From the NCBI GenBank assembly GCA_913030785.1, contig CAJWER010000014.1, positions 1 through 22,453 of the forward strand: a stretch of DNA of 22,453 nt, written 5' to 3'. The stretch comes from an uncultured Chloroflexota bacterium. Lineage in GTDB: Bacteria > Chloroflexota > Dehalococcoidia > Lucifugimonadales > CAJWER01. Shown here piece by piece: positions 8,701-15,767 of this stretch. A program made the position numbers and the translations under genes. Numbering within the stretch: the stretch's first letter is position 1; each line of letters starts with the position of its first letter. The notes beneath the pieces are model-generated. The model saw only the letters and a list, made by a program, of their open reading frames with translations. It searched no databases and had not been told where the DNA came from.

Positions 8701-9471
8701 TTTGCCGACGCCACCGGCACTGGTCCGGGTAACACCTTTGTGATCGACATCGCCAGCCGCGCGTTTCCGGTGCTGATCACCGATATAGTGGACTACTTCC
8801 CAACACTTCCGCCGGGGGACCCGCTGGACATGGGGTTCATGGTGATGGAGATGACCTCCTACCTGCGGTATCTGAACATGCTGAGCCCGGGGCTGCGCTT
8901 TGCTGCCGACGAGGTATTCATCAGCACCACACCTGGCGAGGATGAGGCTGCTCGCGATAGTGTACTGGCCTTTGGCGTTCAGCCGAACCAGCTTCACTTC
9001 AAGGAACAGCGACTGCTGAGTACCCGTATCGACCCATTGATCACGGCCGGATGGAAGCTAATGGTGCTAATCTCCGTTGGTGTGATCGTAGTCGTGTCAG
9101 CCATAGCTTACGCCGTGTACCTCCTGGCATTTGCCACTCGAGGCCGGGGCGAGGCGGGTACGCTGCGCTCACTGGGACTGACCCGACCACAGATGATGGG
9201 ACTGCTCGGCATTGAGCATATCGCCATAGCAGTTATCGGCCTAGCTCTCGGTAACTGGGCTGGCTTCCAGATGAGCAAGATGATGGTGTCTACCTTGGCC
9301 ATAACAGAGACCGGTGACCCGGTGATACCGCCCTTCCTGCTCAGGACCGAGTGGGGCTTCATGGCCCCGGTTTACATCGTGTTGGTCTTGGTGATACTCA
9401 CTGCGATATTCGCGGTGTATCGGGCCATCGGCCGGATGAGGCTACACGAGATATCCCGGGTAGAGGTATGA
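5785..9471 (+). CDS. Giant FtsX-like ABC transporter permease (1228 aa)
   Basis: This is an integral membrane protein of the FtsX/MacB-like permease type, which moves lipoproteins, lipids or peptides, or transmits force, rather than forming a classic import channel. Order of parts: TM1 at about 15-38; a large extracytoplasmic domain (about 40-330); a first FtsX core with TMs near 331-358, 383-410 and 430-455 and the cytoplasmic motif VVSLRSRGTG; TMs near 480-497 and 515-538; an extra hydrophobic stretch at about 545-652 with perhaps four helices that the next gene lacks; a TM at 677-698; a second large extracytoplasmic part (700-1085) with a jelly-roll-like section (about 803-896, ending GTVLMDNVFA) and the VDYFPTL motif; and a second FtsX core at 1090-1228 (GEAGTLRSLGLT). 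I choose the ATG at 5785 because it yields MSRLILRRLAANW, matching the neighbour's start; the ribosome site is weak. No cognate ATPase is in the window. It is the first gene of a three-gene unit. Confidence 0.85.
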   Translation: MSRLILRRLAANWKLLSAIFVGVTMASSLVVGAPVYIASLNRLSLDTSVERAPDRALRVRTYAPFIPVRQDALDRVDTSIWEVIDANLAEVDDGVVRHLRTDSYLLGTEAHPLPEPEEQVSGLPRGHFQTLSGMQDKVRLVQGVHARDTVVQSAEGPVVEATLGIGLANFFQLTVGDRVFLAQSLRSDRRLTAVVTGIVVPIDPGDPYWPPIANMFRVTTQSAAGDPYQLDRSLGTDTQLLLEEAEVEVELAMFISTGSLLDGVGEAFATTFSTIDYYLALDKEALKQWEPEEITARLEAYESDLAINVEGAISVTGLTELVDLFVERRFFSSIPLLLLIAVMVLTVLYYLSMMVAFLVESRADDVVSLRSRGTGLWQLARLYSVEGIAVIAIPVAIAPFLVMGAVGLAGRLSYFDEFTEGGRLPVVAGPTAFLVALGAGVLCLLLFVIPGLIGGRSTVVGQRFRSFRTSTLPFIQRYYLDVGLLVLGGLLFWEIRARGHVVSGGLFKEIEINEALLVAPVLLLAVVALLFMRLFPIFVKYISGESPVIAHLATATSVVVLTPAIVAREIRDAYTLDWIMPLALLAVAALAHLFAARTGRSISRWIAIVFGAGAVALLAYTESLSPDDAIFAAAVLLIASVPLHAGFYVFRMLAKAAPVWAAISLLHMSRNPFQYTWMMLLLVLLTGLGILSTTVGATLGLSQEEQALYEVAADLHVTGIQDITGASPDESRRMFIDLPGVTDAALAHRTVGQIGADVSRRVFSVLALESEPFSTASWFRDDFSERSLDAMMADLTSSAVPIVMEVPEGSAGLGVWVKPLVPYPSIFVMFAVEDARGIVEILNVGPLSRDGWQMMSTGIPDDLVQPVNLLSIQLFEFVYGPSGTPGTVLMDNVFAAGPEGETTIIDGFEDGLAWSPMKVAPGSRDVIALTGEDKLSGESAITFTFGKDTDLGMRGIHRLSGAGRIPVLVSASFADATGTGPGNTFVIDIASRAFPVLITDIVDYFPTLPPGDPLDMGFMVMEMTSYLRYLNMLSPGLRFAADEVFISTTPGEDEAARDSVLAFGVQPNQLHFKEQRLLSTRIDPLITAGWKLMVLISVGVIVVVSAIAYAVYLLAFATRGRGEAGTLRSLGLTRPQMMGLLGIEHIAIAVIGLALGNWAGFQMSKMMVSTLAITETGDPVIPPFLLRTEWGFMAPVYIVLVLVILTAIFAVYRAIGRMRLHEISRVEV

Positions 9472-9523
9472 CGGGTAGGACCAGATCGACAATGTTTGTT
9501 AGCGGCCTTCCCATAGGGTCGTG

Positions 9524-9539
9524 GCCACCATCGGGTGGC
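9524..9539 (+). other. Intergenic hairpin between the two permease genes
   Basis: GCCACC-ATCG-GGTGGC is a perfect 6-bp stem with a 4-nt loop, 5 nt before the ribosome site (TGAGGT, 9545-9550) of the second permease. It may tune translation or mRNA processing between the two genes. There is no U-run, so it is not a convincing terminator. Confidence 0.35.
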
Positions 9540-9553
9540 TGATTTGAGGTAGC

Positions 9554-12500
9554 GTGCGAATCAAGGGTCTTTTTTCTACGTGGCAGCTACTTGTCAGGCG
9601 TAGCGTCGCCAACTGGAGGTTGCTCTCTTCAGTTGTCGTGGGTGTCGTCCTGGCGTCCTCGATGCTGGCCGGGACTGCTATCTACTTCGAGGCCCTGCGA
9701 GATCTCGCCCTTGACATAGAGCTCGAAGGGCTGTCGCCGGTCGAGTCCAACGTTGTATTGAGCGCTGACAGAGGCCCGACGAATTGGGATAACTACGGGG
9801 CAATTTCCGAGGTTGTCGATTCCCAGACGAGACCACTTTTAGGCCGTTTTTTGAGAGGTCAGGATAGGGCTGGTAGAACTTCAGTCTTCGCTGTGGGCAC
9901 CCCCGGAACGTTCGATGACCGGAGGGACCTGTGGTCGACGTCCGTTCGGTCATACTTCGCGTTCATGTCCGGTTTTGAAGACAATGTCACGCTGCTGCCG
10001 GGCGGTAGATTTCCTAGGGACGAAGCTATCAAGGAGCCCGGGGAGCCTCTCGTGGTCGAGGCGCTGGTCCCCGAGGAGGCGGGCGAGACGTTTGGTGTTG
10101 GCGTAGGTGATCGGATAGTGGCTGTGCCGTCTCAGCCGGGTCCCACTCCCTATATGATCGTAGTGGTTAGCGGGCTTTTCAAGCGGAGCGACCCGGAAGC
10201 CGATCTCTGGCAGATTGACGACGAGGTTCTCAGCGTAGGAACGCGTATAAACTTCGATGGCCTGCCTTTTCACATTAGTGAGGCGGCGTACTTCGGTGTT
10301 GTGGGACCGTCGTTCAGCAACATGGATACGAAGTATGGGTGGCTGCTGAAGATAGATTCCGAAGCTCTGGACGCGCGGAACGCCCTCGATATCCTGGTCG
10401 GTATAACTGCGGTGCAGAACCGTCTCGGGACGCGTCTGTTTGGATACCAACAGAATACCGGCCTCGATTCGGCGATCAGGACCTTCGAGCGAAGACATTT
10501 CTTTACCAAGCTGCCGATCATCGTGGCGATGCTCGTTATCGTGCTCGTCATCCTCTATTACATCATGGTGGTCTCCGCCATGGTCGTCGCGCGTCAGCGG
10601 ACCGAGATTGTGCTAATAAGAAGCCGAGGCGCGTCAACCATACACGTCATGACCGTGTTCCTGCTCGAGGGCGCCACGATGTCGGTCGTTGCAGTAGTGG
10701 TTGGCCCGTTGGTGGCAGCGGCAGCTGTGAGCGCCCTTGGCTTCTCGCCGGCGTTTTCGGAACTGACAGGCAACGCGGCCTTGCCTGTTCGAATCTCCAT
10801 CGCGTCATACGGCCTTAGTGCACTGGGTGGCACCCTGACCTTGGTGGCGCTGACCGTTCCTGCCTGGCTGGCGTCGAGGATAGAGGTGGCCACCCATCGT
10901 CAGGAACTGGCTCGACCAGCCCGGCAATCTTTCTTTCAGCGCTACTACCTCGATGTCGGTCTGCTTGTGGTGGCCCTTTTCATGTTCAGGCAGCTCACCG
11001 AACAGGGGTCATTGGTGGCGACGAGCGTATTCGGCGACAGGGTCGTAGACCAGGTGTTACTGGCTATGCCTGGTCTGATACTTGTGGCGTCCGCGATGGT
11101 GCTCCTGAGGCTGCTGCCGCTGGCACTCACTCTGGGTAGCCGTGTATTCTCAAGATGGATGCCTGTCGGACCGGTCCTGGGGCTCTGGCAGATGGCCCGC
11201 AATCCGACCCACTATTCAAGGCTTTCGCTGCTGTTGATCCTGACCGCCGGCCTGGGCATTTTCGTCGCCAGCGTCGGTGGCACGCTGGCGCGCTCTTTCA
11301 AGGAAAGGGTTTTCTACGCGACTGGCAGCGAAATTCGAGTGGAGGGCGTTGAGACGGCGGCGAGAGGATTCACCGAACCCTTCGAGGCGCAATACGCAGA
11401 TGTAGACGGTGTAGCCCAGGTCGTTGGAGCATACAGAGGAAGGGCATTCGATCTCACTGAAGTCCAGGGCGTCCCCATCCGGGTCTTCGCGGTGGATATT
11501 GATCAGTTTGAGGACGTTGCCTGGCTACGCGATGATTTTTCCGACGACTCGATGGACGAGCTGCTGCCCAAGCTCAAGTATGAGTCTCTCCCGAACGGCA
11601 TCCGATTGCCTCTAGATACCCAGAGCCTTGTTGCGACGGTCAAGGCCGATAGGTCTCACAATTCAGAGACCGAGAATGTAGAGCTTATCGCCCGCATCCG
11701 TGACGCCAATGGCCGTTATTTCTCCTATTCATTCGGTAGGATCGCGTCCGGGGACTGGACGACCCTGACGGCCCGAGTGCTGGGTCGGAGGTTTTCGTCC
11801 AAGAACCGAGGACTCTTCCCGGTAGCGCCCTACGATCTAGTGTCGATTGTCGTGAGCGAAAGATCGGATGATCAGGACCTGGATCCAGGATGGTTGATGA
11901 TCGATCAGGTGAGGGCGCTGACTGGTAGCGGGTCCGACCCGGTTGTCGAGTTTTTCTATGATGCGTCTGAGTGGAGCATCCTTCGCACGACCTCGGAGTC
12001 GGTGTCGGACACGCTCCTTCACACGGAATTGGGCGCCGACGGGGACTCAGGGTCTGTGCTATTTGCCTGGTCTGGCGGTCGAAGGCGGACCAGCAGAGGC
12101 TTGTTCCACGGGCCCCCGGTGACGCCGCTGCCGGTCCTGGCCAGCTCGGAATTCATGGAGGACGCCGGACACTCTGTTGGCGACGTGTTCACGGTCACCG
12201 TTGGGGGTGGCAACTTGGATGTGCTCACGGTGGCCGCCGTGGACTACTTCCCGACCCTGAATACGCGTGGGGACCGATGGTTAATCGCTGACCTGGCCTC
12301 GCTAACCCAGACTGCGAACGTCGAGGCCACCTATGGCGAAATAATAACGGCTAATGAGGTGTGGCTGAACCCGTCTGATGGGGTTGTTGACATTAGTGTG
12401 CTGGCTGAGGGCCTGCGGAGCGAGCCATTCCCCAACACGGCGGTACACGATCGTCAGCAGGGTCTGTTGGATTCTGAGGTGGACCCATTGCTGGATGCTG

Positions 12501-12925
12501 GATGGCGCGCAATGCTACTTATATCCTTCCTGGTTGTATTGTTGTTGAGTTGTCTCGGTCTACTGTTGCACGGCTACGTTTCGTTCCAGGAGCGAGGGAC
12601 GCAGTTTGCCTTACTACGCAGCATGGGGCTGTCAAGTGGTCAACTCAACGCGCTGATGTGGCTGGAGCAGAGCCTAATAGTTGCGGTGGGAATAGCGATC
12701 GGCACCTGGATGGGCGGCCGGCTGAGCGCCACTATCATGCCATTTCTTGGTTACAGCGACACGGGCGGAGCGGTACTGCCACCTTTCGCGCCCCACGTTG
12801 AGTGGGTTGCCTTGCTAATCACGTACGCAGTGATCGCGGTGATTTTCTCAGCAATCGTTCTTGCGATTATTTTCATCGTTCGCAGGTCATCGCTGCAGCA
12901 GGCGCTCAGACTCGGTGAGATGTAG
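9554..12925 (+). CDS. Giant FtsX-like ABC transporter permease (1123 aa), paralogue of the upstream gene
   Basis: This is a tandem paralogue of the 5785-9471 product with the same plan: TM1 at about 24-46, an extracytoplasmic domain to about 314, a first FtsX core (TMs near 318-345, 370-396 and 415-440; motif EIVLIRSRGAS), two further TMs (about 466-480 and 500-525), a TM at 556-576, a second extracytoplasmic region (about 580-985) and the last FtsX core (about 986-1123; QFALLRSMGLS). Motifs shared with the neighbour include ANW[KR]LLS, FxQRYYLDVGLLV, MxRNPxxY, RDDFSxxSxD and VDYFPTL. The middle region holds a jelly-roll-like section (about 690-790: IARIRDANGRYFSYS, then GWLMIDQVRAL). It lacks the roughly 110-residue hydrophobic insert of the first gene. 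The start is GTG at 9554 behind TGAGGT. The two proteins may form a heterodimer with an ATPase coded elsewhere; that is an inference. Confidence 0.85.
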   Translation: MRIKGLFSTWQLLVRRSVANWRLLSSVVVGVVLASSMLAGTAIYFEALRDLALDIELEGLSPVESNVVLSADRGPTNWDNYGAISEVVDSQTRPLLGRFLRGQDRAGRTSVFAVGTPGTFDDRRDLWSTSVRSYFAFMSGFEDNVTLLPGGRFPRDEAIKEPGEPLVVEALVPEEAGETFGVGVGDRIVAVPSQPGPTPYMIVVVSGLFKRSDPEADLWQIDDEVLSVGTRINFDGLPFHISEAAYFGVVGPSFSNMDTKYGWLLKIDSEALDARNALDILVGITAVQNRLGTRLFGYQQNTGLDSAIRTFERRHFFTKLPIIVAMLVIVLVILYYIMVVSAMVVARQRTEIVLIRSRGASTIHVMTVFLLEGATMSVVAVVVGPLVAAAAVSALGFSPAFSELTGNAALPVRISIASYGLSALGGTLTLVALTVPAWLASRIEVATHRQELARPARQSFFQRYYLDVGLLVVALFMFRQLTEQGSLVATSVFGDRVVDQVLLAMPGLILVASAMVLLRLLPLALTLGSRVFSRWMPVGPVLGLWQMARNPTHYSRLSLLLILTAGLGIFVASVGGTLARSFKERVFYATGSEIRVEGVETAARGFTEPFEAQYADVDGVAQVVGAYRGRAFDLTEVQGVPIRVFAVDIDQFEDVAWLRDDFSDDSMDELLPKLKYESLPNGIRLPLDTQSLVATVKADRSHNSETENVELIARIRDANGRYFSYSFGRIASGDWTTLTARVLGRRFSSKNRGLFPVAPYDLVSIVVSERSDDQDLDPGWLMIDQVRALTGSGSDPVVEFFYDASEWSILRTTSESVSDTLLHTELGADGDSGSVLFAWSGGRRRTSRGLFHGPPVTPLPVLASSEFMEDAGHSVGDVFTVTVGGGNLDVLTVAAVDYFPTLNTRGDRWLIADLASLTQTANVEATYGEIITANEVWLNPSDGVVDISVLAEGLRSEPFPNTAVHDRQQGLLDSEVDPLLDAGWRAMLLISFLVVLLLSCLGLLLHGYVSFQERGTQFALLRSMGLSSGQLNALMWLEQSLIVAVGIAIGTWMGGRLSATIMPFLGYSDTGGAVLPPFAPHVEWVALLITYAVIAVIFSAIVLAIIFIVRRSSLQQALRLGEM

Positions 12926-13415
12926 CAGGTTGGGAGCAAGTATCGACCGAGCATTGGGCCTATTGTTGGTTGTTGGAACCCCATTATTGATGGGTTGTGG
13001 CTCTGGCGGCGAGGTTCCGAGCGTCAATCCGACGTCTCCTTCGCTGGCGGTCGAGGCGACCAAGCTCCTCTTTCGCGACGATATCTCCGGTATCGAGCCT
13101 GCCGGAGTGTTTTTGGAACTGCACTACCTGCTGTCCAATCAGTCGGACTCCGAGGTGATTTTCGCGCATGACGACCTGCAACTCGAATCGACTTCGGGTC
13201 GATCCTATCCCCACTCCCCAGCGGGGCTTGCTGCGTGGATCAAGGAGTCTCCCGGATACAACCTTACAGCAGCGGTAAGGCTCACGAGGGGGAGCCATCC
13301 GAGGCCATGGGTGACAGTGTTCGATATCCCGATTTCGGAGCATGGCAGCGCTTTTGCGATCCGGTTTCGAGGCGAATCATCGGTTTCGATTCCAGGGGGG
13401 GGTAGAGCGAGATGA
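12915..13415 (+). CDS. Small DUF4352-like lipoprotein overlapping the permease gene
   Basis: This protein of about 166 residues has a signal peptide (ALGLLLVVGTPLLMGC, lipobox LMGC) and one beta-rich domain with GVFLELHYLLSNQSDSEVIF and DDLQLESTSGRSY, the strand pattern of DUF4352-like Ig domains ('v.v.Y.v.N.s....' then 'f.L....G..Y'). The start is uncertain: the GTG at 12915 lies inside the last codons of the permease gene (11-bp overlap), the TTG at 12930 lies just after its stop, and neither has a strong ribosome site. The overlap suggests translational coupling to the permease, so the lipoprotein may be an extracytoplasmic partner of that transporter. The domain is shorter and more divergent than in the two full DUF4352-like lipoproteins in this window. 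It ends in TGA. Confidence 0.65.
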   Translation: MRCSRLGASIDRALGLLLVVGTPLLMGCGSGGEVPSVNPTSPSLAVEATKLLFRDDISGIEPAGVFLELHYLLSNQSDSEVIFAHDDLQLESTSGRSYPHSPAGLAAWIKESPGYNLTAAVRLTRGSHPRPWVTVFDIPISEHGSAFAIRFRGESSVSIPGGGRAR

Positions 13416-13445
13416 TAGATAGGGGCATAGATATCCGAGGGATGG

Positions 13446-13474
13446 TTGACATGGCCTTTATATTTGTGTACTCT
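13446..13474 (+). promoter_or_regulatory. Sigma70-like promoter for the ABC importer operon
   Basis: A perfect TTGACA (13446-13451) lies 17 nt before TACTCT (13469-13474). The implied start near 13481 gives a leader of about 70 nt before the binding-protein ATG at 13550, which has a strong GGGAGGAG ribosome site. The -10 is weaker than the -35. Confidence 0.55.
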
Positions 13475-13549
13475 CCCACCGATTGCGGTTCTGGCCTACG
13501 GGACCGTTGTATCGTTTGGCGTAGACTTCATATTGAGGGAGGAGAATTT

Positions 13550-15457
13550 ATGAGAAAGATGAGAAAGCGCGGGTTCTTGGGCCTGCTGGGTTTCGCGGTC
13601 TTGCTCCTAGTGGGCGCGGCCTGTGCTTCGGACCCAGAGATCATTGAGGTCATCAAGGAAGTAGTAGTCGAGAAGGAAGTTATTAAGGAAGTCAAGGTCG
13701 CTGGCGAGACTATCATTGTCGAGAAGGAAGTCGTTAAAGAGGTAGAAGTCAAAGGCGAGACAGTAATAGTCACTGAAATTAAAAATGTCCGGGTCCCCGG
13801 TGCGACAGTAATAGTCGAGAAGGAAATCATCAAGGAGGTCCAGGCCGCGGCCGCTGAGACCGTCTTGACCGTTCGGATGGCAAACATGTCGCCGCAGTTC
13901 ACCCCGCACACGCAGGGCCGAGGCGACATGGCACAGATCGGCGCGTGGATTTGGTCCCGCATAGCGCAGGCCGATCCGACCGCCGGGCAGTGGTCTCCCG
14001 ACCTAGCCCAGCGCTGGACCCTGGCCGACGATTTTAGCTCCATGACGTTCCACCTGCGAGCCAACGCTACGTGGCACGACGGCGCCCCGGTGACCGCCGC
14101 TGACATTGAGTACACGGTGCGTTCGTTCCTGAACCCGGAGCAGTCTAGCTGGATGCTGGCGACGATGACCGCCATCAAGGGCGGCAAGGACTTCCAGGAA
14201 GGAGCGGCGGACACGGTTTCAGGTGTCACGATTCTTGATGACATCACCGTTCAGATCGCATTTGAACAACCGAGCATCAACTTCCTGGATGACCTGAACA
14301 ACCTTTGCGGACTGGCCCCTGTGCCGGTGCTCCCGGCCCACAAGCTGGACGCAATTCCTGACTCCGAGCTTTTCGAGGACGATTACTGGAAGAACGACAT
14401 GGTGGGTTCCGGCCCATGGCAGTTCATCCAGTGGGTTCCTGACCAGTTCCTCGAGATGACCGCATTCGACGGTTTCTACTTTGGTCGGCCGAACATTGAT
14501 CGCATCATCATGGCGATCATCCCGTCCGGCGACGCCACGCAGATTGCTATGCAGCGCGGCGAAGTTACCGTTAACGTTCGTGGTGGCGTGAGTGTTGAGG
14601 CGCAGGAGGCCTTCCTGGCCGACCCGCGATTTGACGTATGGGCTACGATGGGCACCCACTCCGGTGGCTGGTCGTTCAACATGCGACAGCCTGTCATCAA
14701 CCAACCCGAGCTCCATCAGGCATGGGCATACGCGCTGGACCGCGAGACGCTGTTCCAGATCTTCGCGAATGGTCTAGGCAAGTTGGTCCAGACCCCGTTG
14801 ACCCACTCCTGGTACCAGAAGTCCGAGTGGGACGACATGTACCCGTACGATCCCGACAAGGCGAGAGCTCTCCTTGCTGAGATTGGTTGGGACAGCAGCC
14901 GCGTGATCAAGGTTCTCAGCGGCGTGCTTAAGAACGAGCAACAGCGAGCGATGAACGCTGCGGTGCAGCAGTATCTGGCCGACGTTGGAATCACGATTGA
15001 GTACGACGAGAAAGAGGGAGCAGCCTGGTCGGCCTCCTTCTACACGGACCATGACTGGGAGGCTGCTAACTCCGGCGGTGGTGGCACGCAGGGCGGCCCT
15101 GGTCAGTACCTGGGCGGCAGGTGGGTTACCTGCGCAGCGCCTAGCTGCGACCCCTGGGGCTACTCCGCCTACACCGGCTGGGACGACCTGATCTATGAAG
15201 GCATGGCCATAACCGACAGGGTAGCGGCCGCCGCGCACTGGCAGATGATCCAAGAGGACTACATGATGGTAGACCTCCCCATCGTAGGTGGCTGGATCAC
15301 GGCCGGCGTTAAGATCAAGAACCAAGAGTTCGAGATGCCGATCCTAGGTTCGATTCCGAAGCCACAGAACCTGAGTAACATCAAGGTGTACCCGGTTCAC
15401 ATCGGGCGTGACGACAACTGGTCCTTCCATCCCGAGGGATGGCGGATCAACCAGTAG
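13550..15457 (+). CDS. ABC transporter substrate-binding lipoprotein, family 5 (peptide/nickel type)
   Basis: This 635-residue lipoprotein captures a substrate (typically oligopeptides, or nickel or other small solutes in this family) outside the membrane and delivers it to the permeases coded just downstream. It has a basic start (MRKMRKRG), a signal peptide with lipobox VGAAC (Cys25), an unusual charged Val/Ile/Lys/Glu tether at about 28-100, then the family-5 domain from about 104: VTAADIEYTVRSFLNPE, GSGPWQFIQWVPDQFLEM, a variable central lobe, and LLAEIGWD. The family's usual signatures (W.DG.PVTA.D...S, G.GP(Y/W)....) are present. The start at 13550 is fixed by the GGGAGGAG site and the signal peptide. 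It is first in an operon with two permeases; a long hairpin after it probably lets it be made in excess. Actual substrate is not deducible. Confidence 0.92.
   Translation: MRKMRKRGFLGLLGFAVLLLVGAACASDPEIIEVIKEVVVEKEVIKEVKVAGETIIVEKEVVKEVEVKGETVIVTEIKNVRVPGATVIVEKEIIKEVQAAAAETVLTVRMANMSPQFTPHTQGRGDMAQIGAWIWSRIAQADPTAGQWSPDLAQRWTLADDFSSMTFHLRANATWHDGAPVTAADIEYTVRSFLNPEQSSWMLATMTAIKGGKDFQEGAADTVSGVTILDDITVQIAFEQPSINFLDDLNNLCGLAPVPVLPAHKLDAIPDSELFEDDYWKNDMVGSGPWQFIQWVPDQFLEMTAFDGFYFGRPNIDRIIMAIIPSGDATQIAMQRGEVTVNVRGGVSVEAQEAFLADPRFDVWATMGTHSGGWSFNMRQPVINQPELHQAWAYALDRETLFQIFANGLGKLVQTPLTHSWYQKSEWDDMYPYDPDKARALLAEIGWDSSRVIKVLSGVLKNEQQRAMNAAVQQYLADVGITIEYDEKEGAAWSASFYTDHDWEAANSGGGGTQGGPGQYLGGRWVTCAAPSCDPWGYSAYTGWDDLIYEGMAITDRVAAAAHWQMIQEDYMMVDLPIVGGWITAGVKIKNQEFEMPILGSIPKPQNLSNIKVYPVHIGRDDNWSFHPEGWRINQ
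13637..13849 (+). repeat. Degenerate 17-18-codon repeat coding a Val/Lys/Glu tether
   Basis: Within the binding-protein gene, units such as VVVEKEVIKEVKVAGET, IVEKEVVKEVEVKGET, a diverged IVTEIKNVRVPGAT and IVEKEIIKEVQ follow one another between the lipid cysteine and the binding domain. Nucleotide similarity is also visible (gtcgagaaggaa recurs). The alternating hydrophobic and charged pattern suggests an extended beta or coiled spacer. The same style occurs in the cupredoxin-like lipoprotein at the other end of the window. Confidence 0.8.
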
Positions 15458-15499
15458 AAGATGCGATGAGCCTGTGGAGCTATTGCTCCTAGGGTGTTA

Positions 15500-15539
15500 C
15501 AAGGCGGAGGGGTGTGGGTTACCATGCCTCTCCGCCTTG
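15500..15539 (+). terminator. Long hairpin between binding-protein and permease genes
   Basis: A stem runs from caaggcggaggggtgt (15500-15515) to atgcctctccgccttg (15524-15539), with ten perfect outer pairs and several G-U pairs inside, around an 8-nt loop. It lies 43 nt after the binding-protein stop. With no U-run it more likely stabilises the upstream mRNA or attenuates transcription into the permease genes, a known arrangement in binding-protein operons. Confidence 0.6.
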
Positions 15540-15767
15540 ATATTCGTCGAGAGTTCCGTTCCACAATTTGAGCTTTTGTGGGGCGATTGTATTTAGAGAT
15601 TCCCTCTTGAAGTATTGCTTGCTTCTGCGCGGTCTGTTCGTGTGGTCGAGTTGAGTAACGGGCCTGGCTGCGATGTTCCTGCGGGCAACATTATTGATGC
15701 TGCCGATTCGAAATTGTTATCCGCTGGCGACGGTTCCAAGTAGAACCAGGCAAGAGGAGAAAGCCAG
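15540..15767 (+). other. Gene-free leader of the permease pair
   Basis: This is the remainder of the 310-bp gap between binding-protein and permease genes. I see no reading frame worth calling. A small dyad, CCACAA...TTGTGG (about 15561-15581), and a ribosome site AGAGGAGA (15753-15760) in front of the TTG start are the only signals. A secondary promoter is possible (TTGATG, 17 nt, TTATCC, ending about 15723) but weak. Confidence 0.4.

Noticed and set aside
13528..14247. Minus-strand open frame of 239 codons rich in Ser/Thr
   Set aside because: It is the reverse shadow of the Val/Lys/Glu tether and binding-domain start; the repeated look comes from that coding repeat.
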